Of a stretch of DNA of 64,000 nucleotides, positions 25,068-33,824 are shown in pieces; position 1 is the first letter of the stretch, and every line of letters starts with the position of its first letter. A program made the position numbers and the translations under genes. The stretch comes from Kitasatospora papulosa (GTDB lineage: Bacteria > Actinomycetota > Actinomycetes > Streptomycetales > Streptomycetaceae), in NCBI RefSeq assembly GCF_000717245.1, contig NZ_JNYQ01000001.1, positions 930,001-994,000 of the forward strand. Direction: 5' to 3'. Under the pieces are notes generated by a model, which was not told where the DNA came from, made no database searches, and worked only from the letters and a program-made list of their open reading frames with translations.

Positions 25068-26864
25068 TCAGCCGCGGTAGATCGACTCGACCTCGTCGGC
25101 GAAGTCCTTCGCCACGACGTTGCGCTTCAGCTTCAGCGACGGCGTGATGTGACCGGCCTCCTCGGTGAACTGCGCGCCCAGCACACGGAACTTGCGGACC
25201 GACTCCGCCTTGGACACCGCCGCGTTGCCGTCGTCCACCGCCCGCTGCACCTCGGCCAGCAGCTCGGGGTCCTCGCGCAGCGAGAACGCCGTCGATCCGG
25301 CCGGCTTGCCGTGCTCCTCGGCCCAGCGGGAGAGGAACTCCTCGTCGAGCGTGACCAGGGCGCCGACGAACGGACGGCCGTCGCCGACCACCATGCACTC
25401 GGCGACCAGGGCGTGCGCGCGGATCCGGTCCTCGATCACCGCGGGGGCGACGTTCTTGCCGCCCGCCGTGACGATGATCTCCTTCTTGCGGCCGGTGATC
25501 GCGAGATAGCCGTCCTCGTCGAGCGTGCCGATGTCGCCCGTGTGGAACCAGGCGTCGGCCAGCGCCTCGGCCGTCGCCGCCTCGTTCTTCCAGTAACCCG
25601 TGAACAGGTGCTCACCGTGCAGCAGCACCTCGCCGTCGTCGGCGATCCGCACCACCGAGCCCGGCAGCGGCTGGCCGACCGTACCGATCTTCTGCCGGTC
25701 CCACGGGTTGAAGGCCGTGGCGGCGCACGACTCGGTGAGGCCGTAGCCCTCCAGCACCGTGAAGCCGATACCGCGGAAGAAGTGGCCGAGCCGCTCGCCC
25801 AGCGGGGCGCCGCCGGAGATCGCGTACTCGCCGCGGCCACCGAGCACCGCGCGCAGCTTGCCGAACACCAGCTTGTCGAAGACCTTGTGCTTGATCCTCA
25901 GGCCCGTCGACGGGCCTTCCGGGGTGCCCAGCGCACGGCTGTAGGCGATCGCCGTGTCGGCGGCCCGGTCGAAGATCTTCCCCTTGCCGTCGGCCTGCGC
26001 CTTGGCCCGCGCCGAGTTGTAGACCTTCTCGAACACCCGCGGCACACCGAGGATCAGCGTCGGCCGGAACGAGGCCAGTTCGTCGGTGAGGTTCTTGATG
26101 TCCGGCACGCAGCCGAGCTTGATCGGGGCCATCACCGAGGCGACCTCGACCAGCCGGCCGAAGACGTGGGCGGTGGGGAGGAAGAGCAGGACGGAACACT
26201 CGCCCGTACGGAAGAGGGGCTTGAGCCGCTCCACGATGTTGCCGCACTCCGCGAAGAAGCTGCGGTGGGTCAGCACGCAGCCCTTGGGGCGGCCGGTCGT
26301 GCCCGAGGTGTAGACGATCGTCGCGGGGTCGTCGGCCTTGGCGCTCACCATGCGCAGGTCCAGCGTCTCGTCCGTCACACCGGCGCCCGCCGCCACGAGC
26401 TCGCCGACGGCACCCCGGTCGATCTCCCAGACGTGTTCCAGGGCCGGGAGCCGGTCCCGCACGGAGGCGACGGACTCCGCGTGGGCGCCACTCTCCACGA
26501 CGACCGCGACCGCGCCGGAATCGCCGAGTATCCACTGGACCTGCTCGGCGGAGCTGGTCTCGTACACCGGCACGGTGACGGCGCCCGCGCACCAGATCGC
26601 GAAGTCCAGCAGGATCCACTCGAAGCGGGTGCGGGACATGAGGGCGACGCGGTCGCCGGGCTGGATCCCCGAGGCGATCAGGCCCCGGGCGGTGTCCTTG
26701 ACCTCAGCCAGGAACCGGGTCGCCGTGACGTCCGTCCAGACTCCGGCCACCTTCCGGCTCATCACCGCGACGTCGGGATGCTGAGCGGCGTTGCGGCGGA
26801 TGAGATCCGTCAGATTGCCGTCCGCAGGGACCTCGTACAGGGCCGGAAGGCTGAACTCGCGCAA
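25068..26864 (-). CDS. Long-chain acyl-CoA ligase (FadD15-like)
   Basis: The 598-aa AMP-forming ligase has the P-loop YTSGTTGRPKG, the A5 motif GYGLTESCA, A7 YWKNEAATAEA followed by WFHTGDIG, A8 LAITGRKKEIIVTAGGKNVAP and the A10 catalytic Lys in PSLKLKRNVV. It activates fatty acids with ATP and CoA at the cytoplasmic membrane. Start is TTG 26864 with AGGAG about 9 bases upstream. It belongs to the group that lacks the very N-terminal extension of FadD. Confidence 0.93.
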   Translation of the reverse strand: MREFSLPALYEVPADGNLTDLIRRNAAQHPDVAVMSRKVAGVWTDVTATRFLAEVKDTARGLIASGIQPGDRVALMSRTRFEWILLDFAIWCAGAVTVPVYETSSAEQVQWILGDSGAVAVVVESGAHAESVASVRDRLPALEHVWEIDRGAVGELVAAGAGVTDETLDLRMVSAKADDPATIVYTSGTTGRPKGCVLTHRSFFAECGNIVERLKPLFRTGECSVLLFLPTAHVFGRLVEVASVMAPIKLGCVPDIKNLTDELASFRPTLILGVPRVFEKVYNSARAKAQADGKGKIFDRAADTAIAYSRALGTPEGPSTGLRIKHKVFDKLVFGKLRAVLGGRGEYAISGGAPLGERLGHFFRGIGFTVLEGYGLTESCAATAFNPWDRQKIGTVGQPLPGSVVRIADDGEVLLHGEHLFTGYWKNEAATAEALADAWFHTGDIGTLDEDGYLAITGRKKEIIVTAGGKNVAPAVIEDRIRAHALVAECMVVGDGRPFVGALVTLDEEFLSRWAEEHGKPAGSTAFSLREDPELLAEVQRAVDDGNAAVSKAESVRKFRVLGAQFTEEAGHITPSLKLKRNVVAKDFADEVESIYRG

Positions 26865-27131
26865 GACTGCTGCTCCTCATCGGGCTCCGGTTCCACGGCT
26901 CTGTGCGACGTACCGGATCGGTCCAAGACTGGCAGATGCTCAGTGGGGTGAGCACGACTGGACTGGCGGGACGTTACCCACCAGTACTCGGTTCCGGAAA
27001 GGGGGTTCGGGCCAGATGTCTTATGCATCACACATATCCGCGGTCCTTCGGCGCACATTAGTCCACCCGTGTCCTTATCCGGAAGTAACCGCAGGTCCGG
27101 CGGCCTCTACCCAGAGCGGCGGGCCGGGACC

Positions 27132-27137
27132 TAGGGT
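27132..27137 (+). promoter_or_regulatory. -10 box of a probably leaderless transcript
   Basis: TAGGGT ends 7 bases before the ATG at 27145, so the transcript may start at the start codon. Confidence 0.45.
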
Positions 27138-27144
27138 GAGGTTC

Positions 27145-27954
27145 ATGCGAGTCGGCACACCCCGGAATCACCACACGACCCCCACCCGACGGACACGCGT
27201 GCACGTCGTCAGCGACGTGCACGGGAACACGGAGGCGCTGGCCCGCGCCGGGGACGGCGCGGACGCGCTGATCTGTCTGGGGGACCTGGTCCTCTTCCTC
27301 GACTACGCCGACCACTCGCGCGGCATCTTCCCCGACCTCTTCGGCGTCGCCAACGCCCACCGCATCGTCGAGCTGCGCACCGCGCGCCGCTTCGAGGAGG
27401 CACGCGCCTTCGGCCGTGAGCTGTGGGCCGGCCGGGACCGCAACGCGGCCATCCTGTCCGCCGTGCGCAAGCAGTACGCCGAGATGTTCGCCGCGATGCC
27501 CACCCCTACTTACGCCACCTACGGCAACGTCGACGTGCCCACGCTCTGGCCCGAGTACGCCCATTCCGGTACGACCGTGCTGGACGGTGAGCGTGCGGAG
27601 ATCGGCGGCCGGGTCTTCGGGTTCGTCGGGGGCGGCCTCAGGACCCCGATGAACACCCCGTACGAGATCAGCGACGAGGAGTACGCGGCGAAGGTCGAGG
27701 CGCTCGGCCCGGTGGACGTCCTGTGCTCGCACATTCCGCCGGAGGTACCGGAGCTCACCTACGACACCGTGGCCCGGCGCTTCGAGCGCGGCAGCAGCGC
27801 GCTCCTGGAGGCCATCCGCCGGACGCGCCCCCGCTACGCGCTCTTCGGCCACGTCCACCAGCCGCTGGTGCGCCGGATGCGGATCGGCGTCACGGAATGC
27901 GTGAACGTCGGCCACTTCGCGTCGAGCGGGCGCCCCTGGGCCCTGGAGTGGTGA
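27145..27954 (+). CDS. Calcineurin-like metallophosphoesterase
   Basis: The 269-aa product has the binuclear metal-site motifs: DVHGN (SDVHGNTEAL), GDLV, YGNVD, SHIPPE and GHVHQP in order. It hydrolyses phosphate esters; the substrate is unknown. I start at ATG 27145; an internal GTG 27199 would remove a nonconserved 18-residue N-terminus and remains possible. The reading frame is open to 26791, but that stretch overlaps the divergent acyl-CoA ligase. Confidence 0.88.
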   Translation: MRVGTPRNHHTTPTRRTRVHVVSDVHGNTEALARAGDGADALICLGDLVLFLDYADHSRGIFPDLFGVANAHRIVELRTARRFEEARAFGRELWAGRDRNAAILSAVRKQYAEMFAAMPTPTYATYGNVDVPTLWPEYAHSGTTVLDGERAEIGGRVFGFVGGGLRTPMNTPYEISDEEYAAKVEALGPVDVLCSHIPPEVPELTYDTVARRFERGSSALLEAIRRTRPRYALFGHVHQPLVRRMRIGVTECVNVGHFASSGRPWALEW

Positions 27955-28074
27955 CCGACACGGCGGCCGGCCCCGGGCCGGGGCGCGGGCGGGCGGACCG
28001 CCGGCACGCGATAGCCTGCACGTGGCAGGCCTCTGCCGAACGCGACCGGTACACCGCACTGGAGGGCCACGGCG

Positions 28075-28524
28075 ATGGCTGAACACACCAGCTCGAGCAT
28101 CACGATCGAGGCGGCACCGGCCGACGTCATGGGAGTGATCGCCGACTTCGCCCGCTATCCGGAATGGACCGGCGAGGTGAAGGAGGCCGAGATCCTGGCC
28201 ACCGACGACCAGGGCCGCGCCGAGCAGGTCCGCCTCGTCCTGGACGCCGGCGCGATCAAGGACGACCACGTCCTGTCCTACACCTGGAACAGCGAGTACG
28301 AGGTCGGCTGGACCCTGGTCAAGTCGCAGATGCTCCGTGCCCTCGACGGCAGTTACGCCCTGGCGCCCCTCGGCGACGGCGACCGCACGCAGGTCACCTA
28401 CCGGCTCGCCGTCGACGTCAAGATCCCGCTGCTCGGCATGATCAAGCGCAAGGCCGAGAAGGTCATCATCGACCGGGCCCTCGCCGGGCTGAAGAAGCGC
28501 GTCGAGTCCGTCCCGAAGGCCTGA
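28075..28524 (+). CDS. SRPBCC (polyketide cyclase/START-like) protein
   Basis: This 149-aa single-domain protein starts with the family pattern SSSITIEAAPADVMGVIADFARYPEWTGEVKEAEIL and ends with a long amphipathic helix. The fold makes a deep hydrophobic cavity for lipids or polyketides. No catalytic residue is evident. The ArsA-like gene begins 4 bp after its stop, so the two are probably one operon. Confidence 0.88.
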   Translation: MAEHTSSSITIEAAPADVMGVIADFARYPEWTGEVKEAEILATDDQGRAEQVRLVLDAGAIKDDHVLSYTWNSEYEVGWTLVKSQMLRALDGSYALAPLGDGDRTQVTYRLAVDVKIPLLGMIKRKAEKVIIDRALAGLKKRVESVPKA

Positions 28525-28528
28525 TCAC

Positions 28529-29701
28529 GTGCGTACGGTCCTCGTCACCGGCCCCGGCGGCGCAGGCCGTACCACCGTCGCCGCGGCGACCGCGCTCGCG
28601 GCGGCCCGCAGCGGCCGCCGCACCCTCCTGGTCTCCGCCGACGAGGTGCCCGCCCTCCCCGCGGGCACCGAGGACACCGAGCGGCTGACCTCCGTCCGCG
28701 TCGACTCCGCCGCGCACTTCCGCGACGAACTCCTCGAACTGCAGGACCGGGCCTCCGGGGTCCTCGACCTGCTCGGTGCCAACCGGCTCGACGGCGAGGA
28801 GCTCACCGAACTGCCGGGCAGCGCACAGCTCGCCGTCCTGCACACACTGCGCCGGGCCGCCGAGGACAGCCGGACCGGGGACGGCTGCGAGGTCCTCGTC
28901 GTCGACCTGCCCCCGCTCACCGACGCACTCGCCCTCCTCGCCCTGCCCGGACAGCTGCGCCGCTATCTCCGCCGCCTCCTGCCCAGGGAACGCCAGGCCG
29001 CCCGGGCGCTCCGGCCGGTGCTCGCCCAGCTCGCAGGCGTCCCCATGCCCGCCCAGTGGCTGTACGAGGCAGCCGCCCGCAAGGACGCCGAACTGGCCGC
29101 CGTCCAGGCACTGATCGAGGACGCCGCGACCACCGTGCGGCTCGTCGCCGAACCCGGGCACGCCGCCGGTGAGGCACTGAGCTCCGCCCGTACCGCCCTG
29201 GCCCTGCACGGACTGCGCGTCGACTCCGTCGTGGCGTCACGGGTCCTGCCCCGCCACTCCGCCGACCCCTGGTTCGCCGATCTCGCCGCCCGGCAGGAGA
29301 AGTGCCTGGACCACTGGCACCAGGAGTGGGCACCCGGGACCCCGGTGCGGGAGAGCGCGCACCTCGGCCGCGAACCACGCACCCTCGAGGACCTCTCCCT
29401 GCTCGCCGGGGACTGCGCCCCCGACGACCGCACACCGGGACACGCCGGAGACCCCTGGTGGACCGAGACGGCCGAGGACGGTGTCATCTCCTGGTGCCTA
29501 CCGCTCCCCGGAGCCGCCAAGGAAGACCTCAGGCTCGTCCGGCGCGGCGACGAACTCCTCCTGACGGCAGGGCCGTTCCACCGGATCGTGCGTCTGGAGT
29601 CCGCCCTGCGCCGCTGCACCGTCTCCGGAGCCGCGCTGACCGACGGCGTCCTGCGTGTCCGGTTCACACCTGACCCCGCGCTCTGGCCCCGGACACCGTG
29701 A
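28529..29701 (+). CDS. ArsA/Get3-like protein with degenerate P-loop
   Basis: The 390-aa protein aligns with ArsA-family ATPases: GPGGAGRTTVAAATALAAARSG at the N-terminus, VLVVDLPPLTDALALLALPGQLRRYL in the Walker B/A-loop region, and a C-terminal HSP20-like domain (WCLPLPGAAKEDLRLVRRGD, LLLTAGPFHR). Both lysines of the deviant Walker A motif GKGGVGKT are missing: Pro stands for the first and Arg for the second. ATP hydrolysis may therefore be weak or absent. No arsenic genes are nearby; the SRPBCC and DUF5304 neighbours suggest a lipid- or envelope-related role (inference). Confidence 0.85.
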   Translation: MRTVLVTGPGGAGRTTVAAATALAAARSGRRTLLVSADEVPALPAGTEDTERLTSVRVDSAAHFRDELLELQDRASGVLDLLGANRLDGEELTELPGSAQLAVLHTLRRAAEDSRTGDGCEVLVVDLPPLTDALALLALPGQLRRYLRRLLPRERQAARALRPVLAQLAGVPMPAQWLYEAAARKDAELAAVQALIEDAATTVRLVAEPGHAAGEALSSARTALALHGLRVDSVVASRVLPRHSADPWFADLAARQEKCLDHWHQEWAPGTPVRESAHLGREPRTLEDLSLLAGDCAPDDRTPGHAGDPWWTETAEDGVISWCLPLPGAAKEDLRLVRRGDELLLTAGPFHRIVRLESALRRCTVSGAALTDGVLRVRFTPDPALWPRTP

Positions 29702-29781
29702 ACGGCGTACCACCGTTCGGGTAACGTCGGTAGTACGTGGCCCGTACGGTCACGCTGACAACCGCGCCGCAGGAGCCCGCC

Positions 29782-30273
29782 ATGAGTGAAGCCACCGATC
29801 GTCCCGCCGACGACGACGCGTGGGCGGAGGCCTGCGCCGAGGACCTCGAGGCGGAGAAGGCCCGACGCCGCGCCCGGTACGGACAGCAGCCGGGTTCCGC
29901 CGCGGAAGAACTGCGCAAACTGATGGACGCGGTGGCCGACAAGGTCTCGTCGCTGCAGTCGCCGCTGCTCGGCATGGCCGCTCAGGGCACCGTCCAGCAG
30001 GTGATCCGGCAGGCCAGGTCCGCCGTCGAGCCCGTCATCGAGCGCAATCCGGAAGTGTTCGACCACCTCGCCGCCGCCGGGAACGAGCTCCTCGCGGCCT
30101 ACCGCACCGCGGTCGAGGGCCAGGAGAACCGCTGGACCCGGGGCACCGAGGGCGCCGGAGGCGCCTCGGGCGGCACCGGAAACACCCCCGGACCCGGGAA
30201 GAAGGCGGCCGAGGACTCCTCGGATCCGCGTGACGAGGGCACGGGCGGCAGCGAACACATCGACCTGGACTGA
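29782..30273 (+). CDS. DUF5304-type conserved protein, 163 aa
   Basis: ATG 29782 has AGGAG 7 bases upstream. The product has a conserved acidic/helical N-terminal region (DDDAWAEACAEDLEAEKARRR), a central amphipathic stretch (ELRKLMDAVADKVSSL ... QARSAVEPVIERNPEVFDHLAAAGNELLAAYR) and a disordered Gly/Thr/Pro tail ending HIDLD. There is no signal or membrane segment. Function is not known; it always seems to sit near glucokinase in Streptomyces (memory). Confidence 0.82.
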   Translation: MSEATDRPADDDAWAEACAEDLEAEKARRRARYGQQPGSAAEELRKLMDAVADKVSSLQSPLLGMAAQGTVQQVIRQARSAVEPVIERNPEVFDHLAAAGNELLAAYRTAVEGQENRWTRGTEGAGGASGGTGNTPGPGKKAAEDSSDPRDEGTGGSEHIDLD

Positions 30274-30348
30274 CCCGGGACAGGAAGTACCCGTCCCCGG
30301 CTCGGGTACGGTTGGCCGTAGCGGGGCTCGACCGAAACTGAGGGATTC

Positions 30349-31290
30349 ATGGGACTCACCATCGGCGTCGATATCGGCGGCACGAAGATCGCGGCTGGAG
30401 TGGTCGACGAAGAGGGCCGGATCCTCTCGACGTTCAAGGTATCGACCCCGCCGACCGCCGAAGGCATCGTGGACGCGATCAGCTCCGCCGTGTCCGGGGC
30501 GAGCGAGGGACACGACGTCGAGGCCGTAGGCATCGGCGCGGCCGGATACGTCGACGACAAGCGTGCCACCGTGCTGTTCGCCCCGAACATCAACTGGCGC
30601 CACGAGCCGCTCAAGGACAAGGTCGAACAGCGCGTCGGCCTGCCCGTCGTCGTCGAGAACGACGCCAACGCGGCGGCCTGGGGCGAATACCGCTTCGGTG
30701 CCGGCCAGGGGCACGACGACGTCATCTGCATCACGCTCGGCACCGGCCTCGGCGGCGGCATCATCATCGGCAACAAGCTGCGCCGCGGGCGCTTCGGTGT
30801 GGCGGCGGAATTCGGTCACATCCGGGTGGTCCCGGACGGGCTGCTCTGCGGCTGCGGCAGCCAGGGCTGCTGGGAGCAGTACGCCTCCGGGCGGGCGCTC
30901 GTGCGCTACGCGAAGCAGCGGGCCAACGCCACCCCCGAGAACGCCCAGATCCTGCTGGGTCTCGGCGACGGCTCCGTGGAGGGCATCGAGGGCAAGCACA
31001 TCAGCCAGGCCGCCCGGCAGGGCTGCCCGGTGGCCGTCGACTCCTTCCGTGAGCTGGCCCGCTGGGCCGGAGCCGGTCTGGCCGACCTCGCCTCGCTCTT
31101 CGACCCGTCCGCGTTCATCGTCGGCGGCGGCGTCTCGGACGAGGGCGAACTGGTCCTCGACCCGATCCGCAAGTCGTTCCGGCGCTGGCTGATCGGTGGC
31201 GAGTGGCGCCCGCACGCCCAGGTCCTGGCGGCCCAACTGGGCGGCAAGGCAGGCCTGGTGGGCGCCGCGGACCTGGCACGCCAGGGCTGA
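30349..31290 (+). CDS. glkA: ROK-family glucokinase
   Basis: The 313-aa enzyme phosphorylates glucose with ATP and, in Streptomyces, is central to carbon catabolite repression. ATP motif GVDIGGTKIAAG, sugar-binding ENDANAAAWGEY, LGTGLGGGIIIG, EFGHI and the zinc-binding ROK signature CGCGSQGCWEQYAS are all present. It stands alone with GACCGAAACTGAGGG upstream of ATG 30349. Confidence 0.95.
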   Translation: MGLTIGVDIGGTKIAAGVVDEEGRILSTFKVSTPPTAEGIVDAISSAVSGASEGHDVEAVGIGAAGYVDDKRATVLFAPNINWRHEPLKDKVEQRVGLPVVVENDANAAAWGEYRFGAGQGHDDVICITLGTGLGGGIIIGNKLRRGRFGVAAEFGHIRVVPDGLLCGCGSQGCWEQYASGRALVRYAKQRANATPENAQILLGLGDGSVEGIEGKHISQAARQGCPVAVDSFRELARWAGAGLADLASLFDPSAFIVGGGVSDEGELVLDPIRKSFRRWLIGGEWRPHAQVLAAQLGGKAGLVGAADLARQG

Positions 31291-31362
31291 TCCCACCCCG
31301 TTCCGTCCGACGCCCGTCGCGCCCTCCGGGGAGCGGCGGGCGTCCGTCGTATCGTGCCTCCC

Positions 31363-32124
31363 ATGGTCACGACGCCGATGCCGCTGCCCGACTCCCGTAC
31401 CGAGCCGGACGGTTCAGCCGTCATCCGGGTGCTCAGCTACAACGTCCGCTCGATGAAGGACGACACCGAGGCGCTGGCCCGGGTCGTCCTCGCCTGCGCA
31501 CCCGACCTGGTGTGCGTGCAGGAAGCCCCCCGGTTCTTTCGCTGGCGCAAGGCGGCGGCCCGGCTCGCCGCCATGACGGACCTGGTGATGCTCAGCGGCG
31601 GGGCGACGGCGGCCGGGCCCCTGCTGCTCTGCTCCCTGCGCGCCACCGTGGAACGCACCGAGGACGTCCTGCTGCCGCTCACCCCGGGGCTGCACCGCAG
31701 GGGCCTGGCCACGGCGGTCGTGCGGATCGCCGGGGCGCGGCTCGGTGTCGTGAGCTGTCACCTGAGCCTCCAGCGGGAGGAACGCCGGTCGCAGGCGGGA
31801 CTGCTGCTGGACCGGATCGACGCGATGGGCGTCCCGCACGCCGTCGTGGCCGGCGACCTCAACGACGTACCGGAGGGGAGCGCCTTCCGGCAGCTGGCGG
31901 GGCGGCTCCAGGACTGCCGCGCCGTACGGCCCTGGGGCGGAGAGCTCACCTTCCCGCCCGGCTCACCGCGCAAGCGGATCGACGCGGTGTTCGCGACCGG
32001 CGGCATCGAGGTGCTCGGCTGCGGCGTCCCCGCGGACCTGCCCGGCGTCACCGGGGCGGACCTGCGGGCGGCCACGGACCATCTGCCCGTGCTGGCCGCC
32101 CTCAGGGTGCCCGCCGGGAGCTGA
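31363..32124 (+). CDS. Endonuclease/exonuclease/phosphatase (EEP) family hydrolase
   Basis: The 253-aa protein shows the EEP fold motifs: LSYNVRSMKDD, VCVQEAP (metal Glu), VVAGDLNDVPEG (catalytic Asp-Asn), KRIDAVFA and the terminal His in ATDHLPVLAAL. Family members cut DNA, phosphodiesters or sphingomyelin-like lipids; no signal peptide is seen, so it acts in the cytoplasm. I take ATG 31363; TATCGT at 31350-31355 just upstream suggests a near-leaderless transcript. Confidence 0.88.
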   Translation: MVTTPMPLPDSRTEPDGSAVIRVLSYNVRSMKDDTEALARVVLACAPDLVCVQEAPRFFRWRKAAARLAAMTDLVMLSGGATAAGPLLLCSLRATVERTEDVLLPLTPGLHRRGLATAVVRIAGARLGVVSCHLSLQREERRSQAGLLLDRIDAMGVPHAVVAGDLNDVPEGSAFRQLAGRLQDCRAVRPWGGELTFPPGSPRKRIDAVFATGGIEVLGCGVPADLPGVTGADLRAATDHLPVLAALRVPAGS

Positions 32125-32163
32125 GCCCGGGCGGTGCCGGAGACCGGGGCCGCCGCCCGCGCG

Positions 32164-32838
32164 TCAGACGACCGCGCCGCGTCCCGGGTCGTCGCCCTCC
32201 TCGTCGTCGTCGTGCGGCATGCGCGCCACCAGGGTGGCGAAGCCGCCGAGGAAGCCGCCGATGGAGAGCGTGGTCAGCCACCACGTCATCTCCCACTGCA
32301 TCAGCACCGCGAGCAGCATCAGCACCGGGCCGCCGACGACCGCGAGCCACGCGAACTTCGCCGTCACGTCGGCCTCCGGAAGCGGCGGCGGCTCCGGAGG
32401 GACGAAATGCCCCTCCCCGCTGTCGTCCGGATCCTCGGTGCCGTCGTCCCCCGGCTCCGCCAGGCCGTAGTCACGCGGCCCGGCCACACCGGGGGCGAAG
32501 ACGACCGAACCGCCGAGCGGCTTCTTCTCCGGCGGTGCGCCGGAGGTCTTCCCGTCCACGCCCTTGTCCGCGTCGTCGCCCGCGCCGGACTCCGGTCCCC
32601 GGTCCAGGACGTTGAGCTGGTCGTCCTCCAGCAGCGCCAGATCCTCGATCGACTTGAAGGGCTTGGCGCCCGGCGGGTCCGGCGGTTCCTCGCCGTAGCC
32701 CGCCACGATCGCCTCCCAGGCCGCGGCCTCGTCGAGCGGCCGGGCCCCCTCCGTACCCTCGGGGACAGCGGTCCCCTCCGTGGGGCGCGGTTCGCGCTCC
32801 TCGTCACTGCCCGCGCGCTCCGCGTCGTGCTCAGCCAC
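32164..32838 (-). CDS. Acidic two-TM membrane protein, 224 aa
   Basis: The start is GTG 32838 with GGGGAG 8 bases upstream, overlapping the esterase stop. The protein has an acidic, Pro/Asp/Glu-rich soluble N-terminus of about 145 residues (with AKPFKSIEDLALLEDDQLNVLDRG as the most ordered part) and two adjacent transmembrane helices (FAWLAVVGGPVLMLLAVLMQW and MTWWLTTLSIGGFLGGFATLVA), ending in a short acidic tail. It is a conserved Streptomyces hypothetical (memory). Function unknown. Confidence 0.82.
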   Translation of the reverse strand: MAEHDAERAGSDEEREPRPTEGTAVPEGTEGARPLDEAAAWEAIVAGYGEEPPDPPGAKPFKSIEDLALLEDDQLNVLDRGPESGAGDDADKGVDGKTSGAPPEKKPLGGSVVFAPGVAGPRDYGLAEPGDDGTEDPDDSGEGHFVPPEPPPLPEADVTAKFAWLAVVGGPVLMLLAVLMQWEMTWWLTTLSIGGFLGGFATLVARMPHDDDEEGDDPGRGAVV

Positions 32839-33610
32839 CGGACGTGCTCCCCTTTCTTCCGGCGTCGGTCGCGAGGCGGTCGATGAACCGGTAGCTCTCA
32901 TCGAAGATCCGCTCCGCATCGTGGTCCAACGTCGCCACGTGGTAGCTCTGTTCCAGGAGGATCTCCTCGACATCCGTCGACGAGATCCGGCTGAGGATCC
33001 GTGCCGAGTCGGCCGGCGGCACGACGTGGTCCTGCGGGCTGTGCAGCAGCACCACCGGCTGGGTGACCTGGGGCAGATCGGCGTCGACCAGCCGGAAGAG
33101 GGCCCGCACGGAGTGTGCGGCGTGCAGCGGCACCCGGTCGTACCCGACCTCCTCGGCACCCGCCAGCGCGATGTCGCTGGTCAGCCCCTTCGTCGTACGC
33201 ACCACGTGCCGGGCGACCGGCAGGGCGTAGGCGGAGAGGCCGTGCACCTTGTTCGCCGGATTCACCAGCACCAGGCCCGCGATCTCGTCACCGTGCTTCG
33301 CGGCGAGGCGCAGCGCCAGCGCCCCTCCCATGGACAGGCCGAAGACGAAGACCTGCTCGCACCGCGCCGTCAGGGCCCGCAGCTCCCGGTCCACCTCGGC
33401 GTACCAGTCCTGCCAGCCCGTGACCGCCATGTCCTCCCAGCGCGTGCCGTGTCCGGGCAGCAGCGGGAGGGACACGGTCAGTCCGCGCTCCGCCAGGCGG
33501 TCGGCCCAGGGGCGCAGGGACTGCGGCGAGCCCGTGAACCCGTGACAGAGGAGGACGCCGACCTCTCCGCCCTCGTGGCGGAACGGCTCGGCTCCAGGGA
33601 GGACCGGCAC
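32831..33610 (-). CDS. Carboxylesterase/monoacylglycerol-lipase-like alpha/beta hydrolase
   Basis: I choose GTG 33610 (VPVLPGAEPF) because AGGAG lies 6 bases upstream and homologues of Est30 begin at this point; the frame opens further to 33691 without a good site. The 259-aa protein has the oxyanion LLCHGFTGSPQ, nucleophile elbow VFGLSMGGA, Asp in LHSPQDHVVP and His in SYHVATLDHD. It should hydrolyse medium-chain esters. The downstream gene overlaps by 8 bp. Confidence 0.9.
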   Translation of the reverse strand: MPVLPGAEPFRHEGGEVGVLLCHGFTGSPQSLRPWADRLAERGLTVSLPLLPGHGTRWEDMAVTGWQDWYAEVDRELRALTARCEQVFVFGLSMGGALALRLAAKHGDEIAGLVLVNPANKVHGLSAYALPVARHVVRTTKGLTSDIALAGAEEVGYDRVPLHAAHSVRALFRLVDADLPQVTQPVVLLHSPQDHVVPPADSARILSRISSTDVEEILLEQSYHVATLDHDAERIFDESYRFIDRLATDAGRKGSTSGG

Positions 33611-33824
33611 CGGGGTCTCCTGTTCATGAAGCGGACGGGGGTGCGGGGGGAGTGCAAAGGATGACTTCACCGTACGCGACCGGACCGACACCGACCAGGG
33701 CCGTCACGGTCCGGGCAGCCGCCACCCGAGGGGGCATCCGTGAGGGATACCGCCCGGAGCGGGCGGGGAAGGCCGCGGAGGCACAGGTTAAGGTCATTCG
33801 CACGGCACACAGGAGGCACCAGAG

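Noticed and set aside
26791..27144. N-terminal extension of the metallophosphoesterase
   Set aside because: It overlaps the start of the acyl-CoA ligase and is not protein-like.
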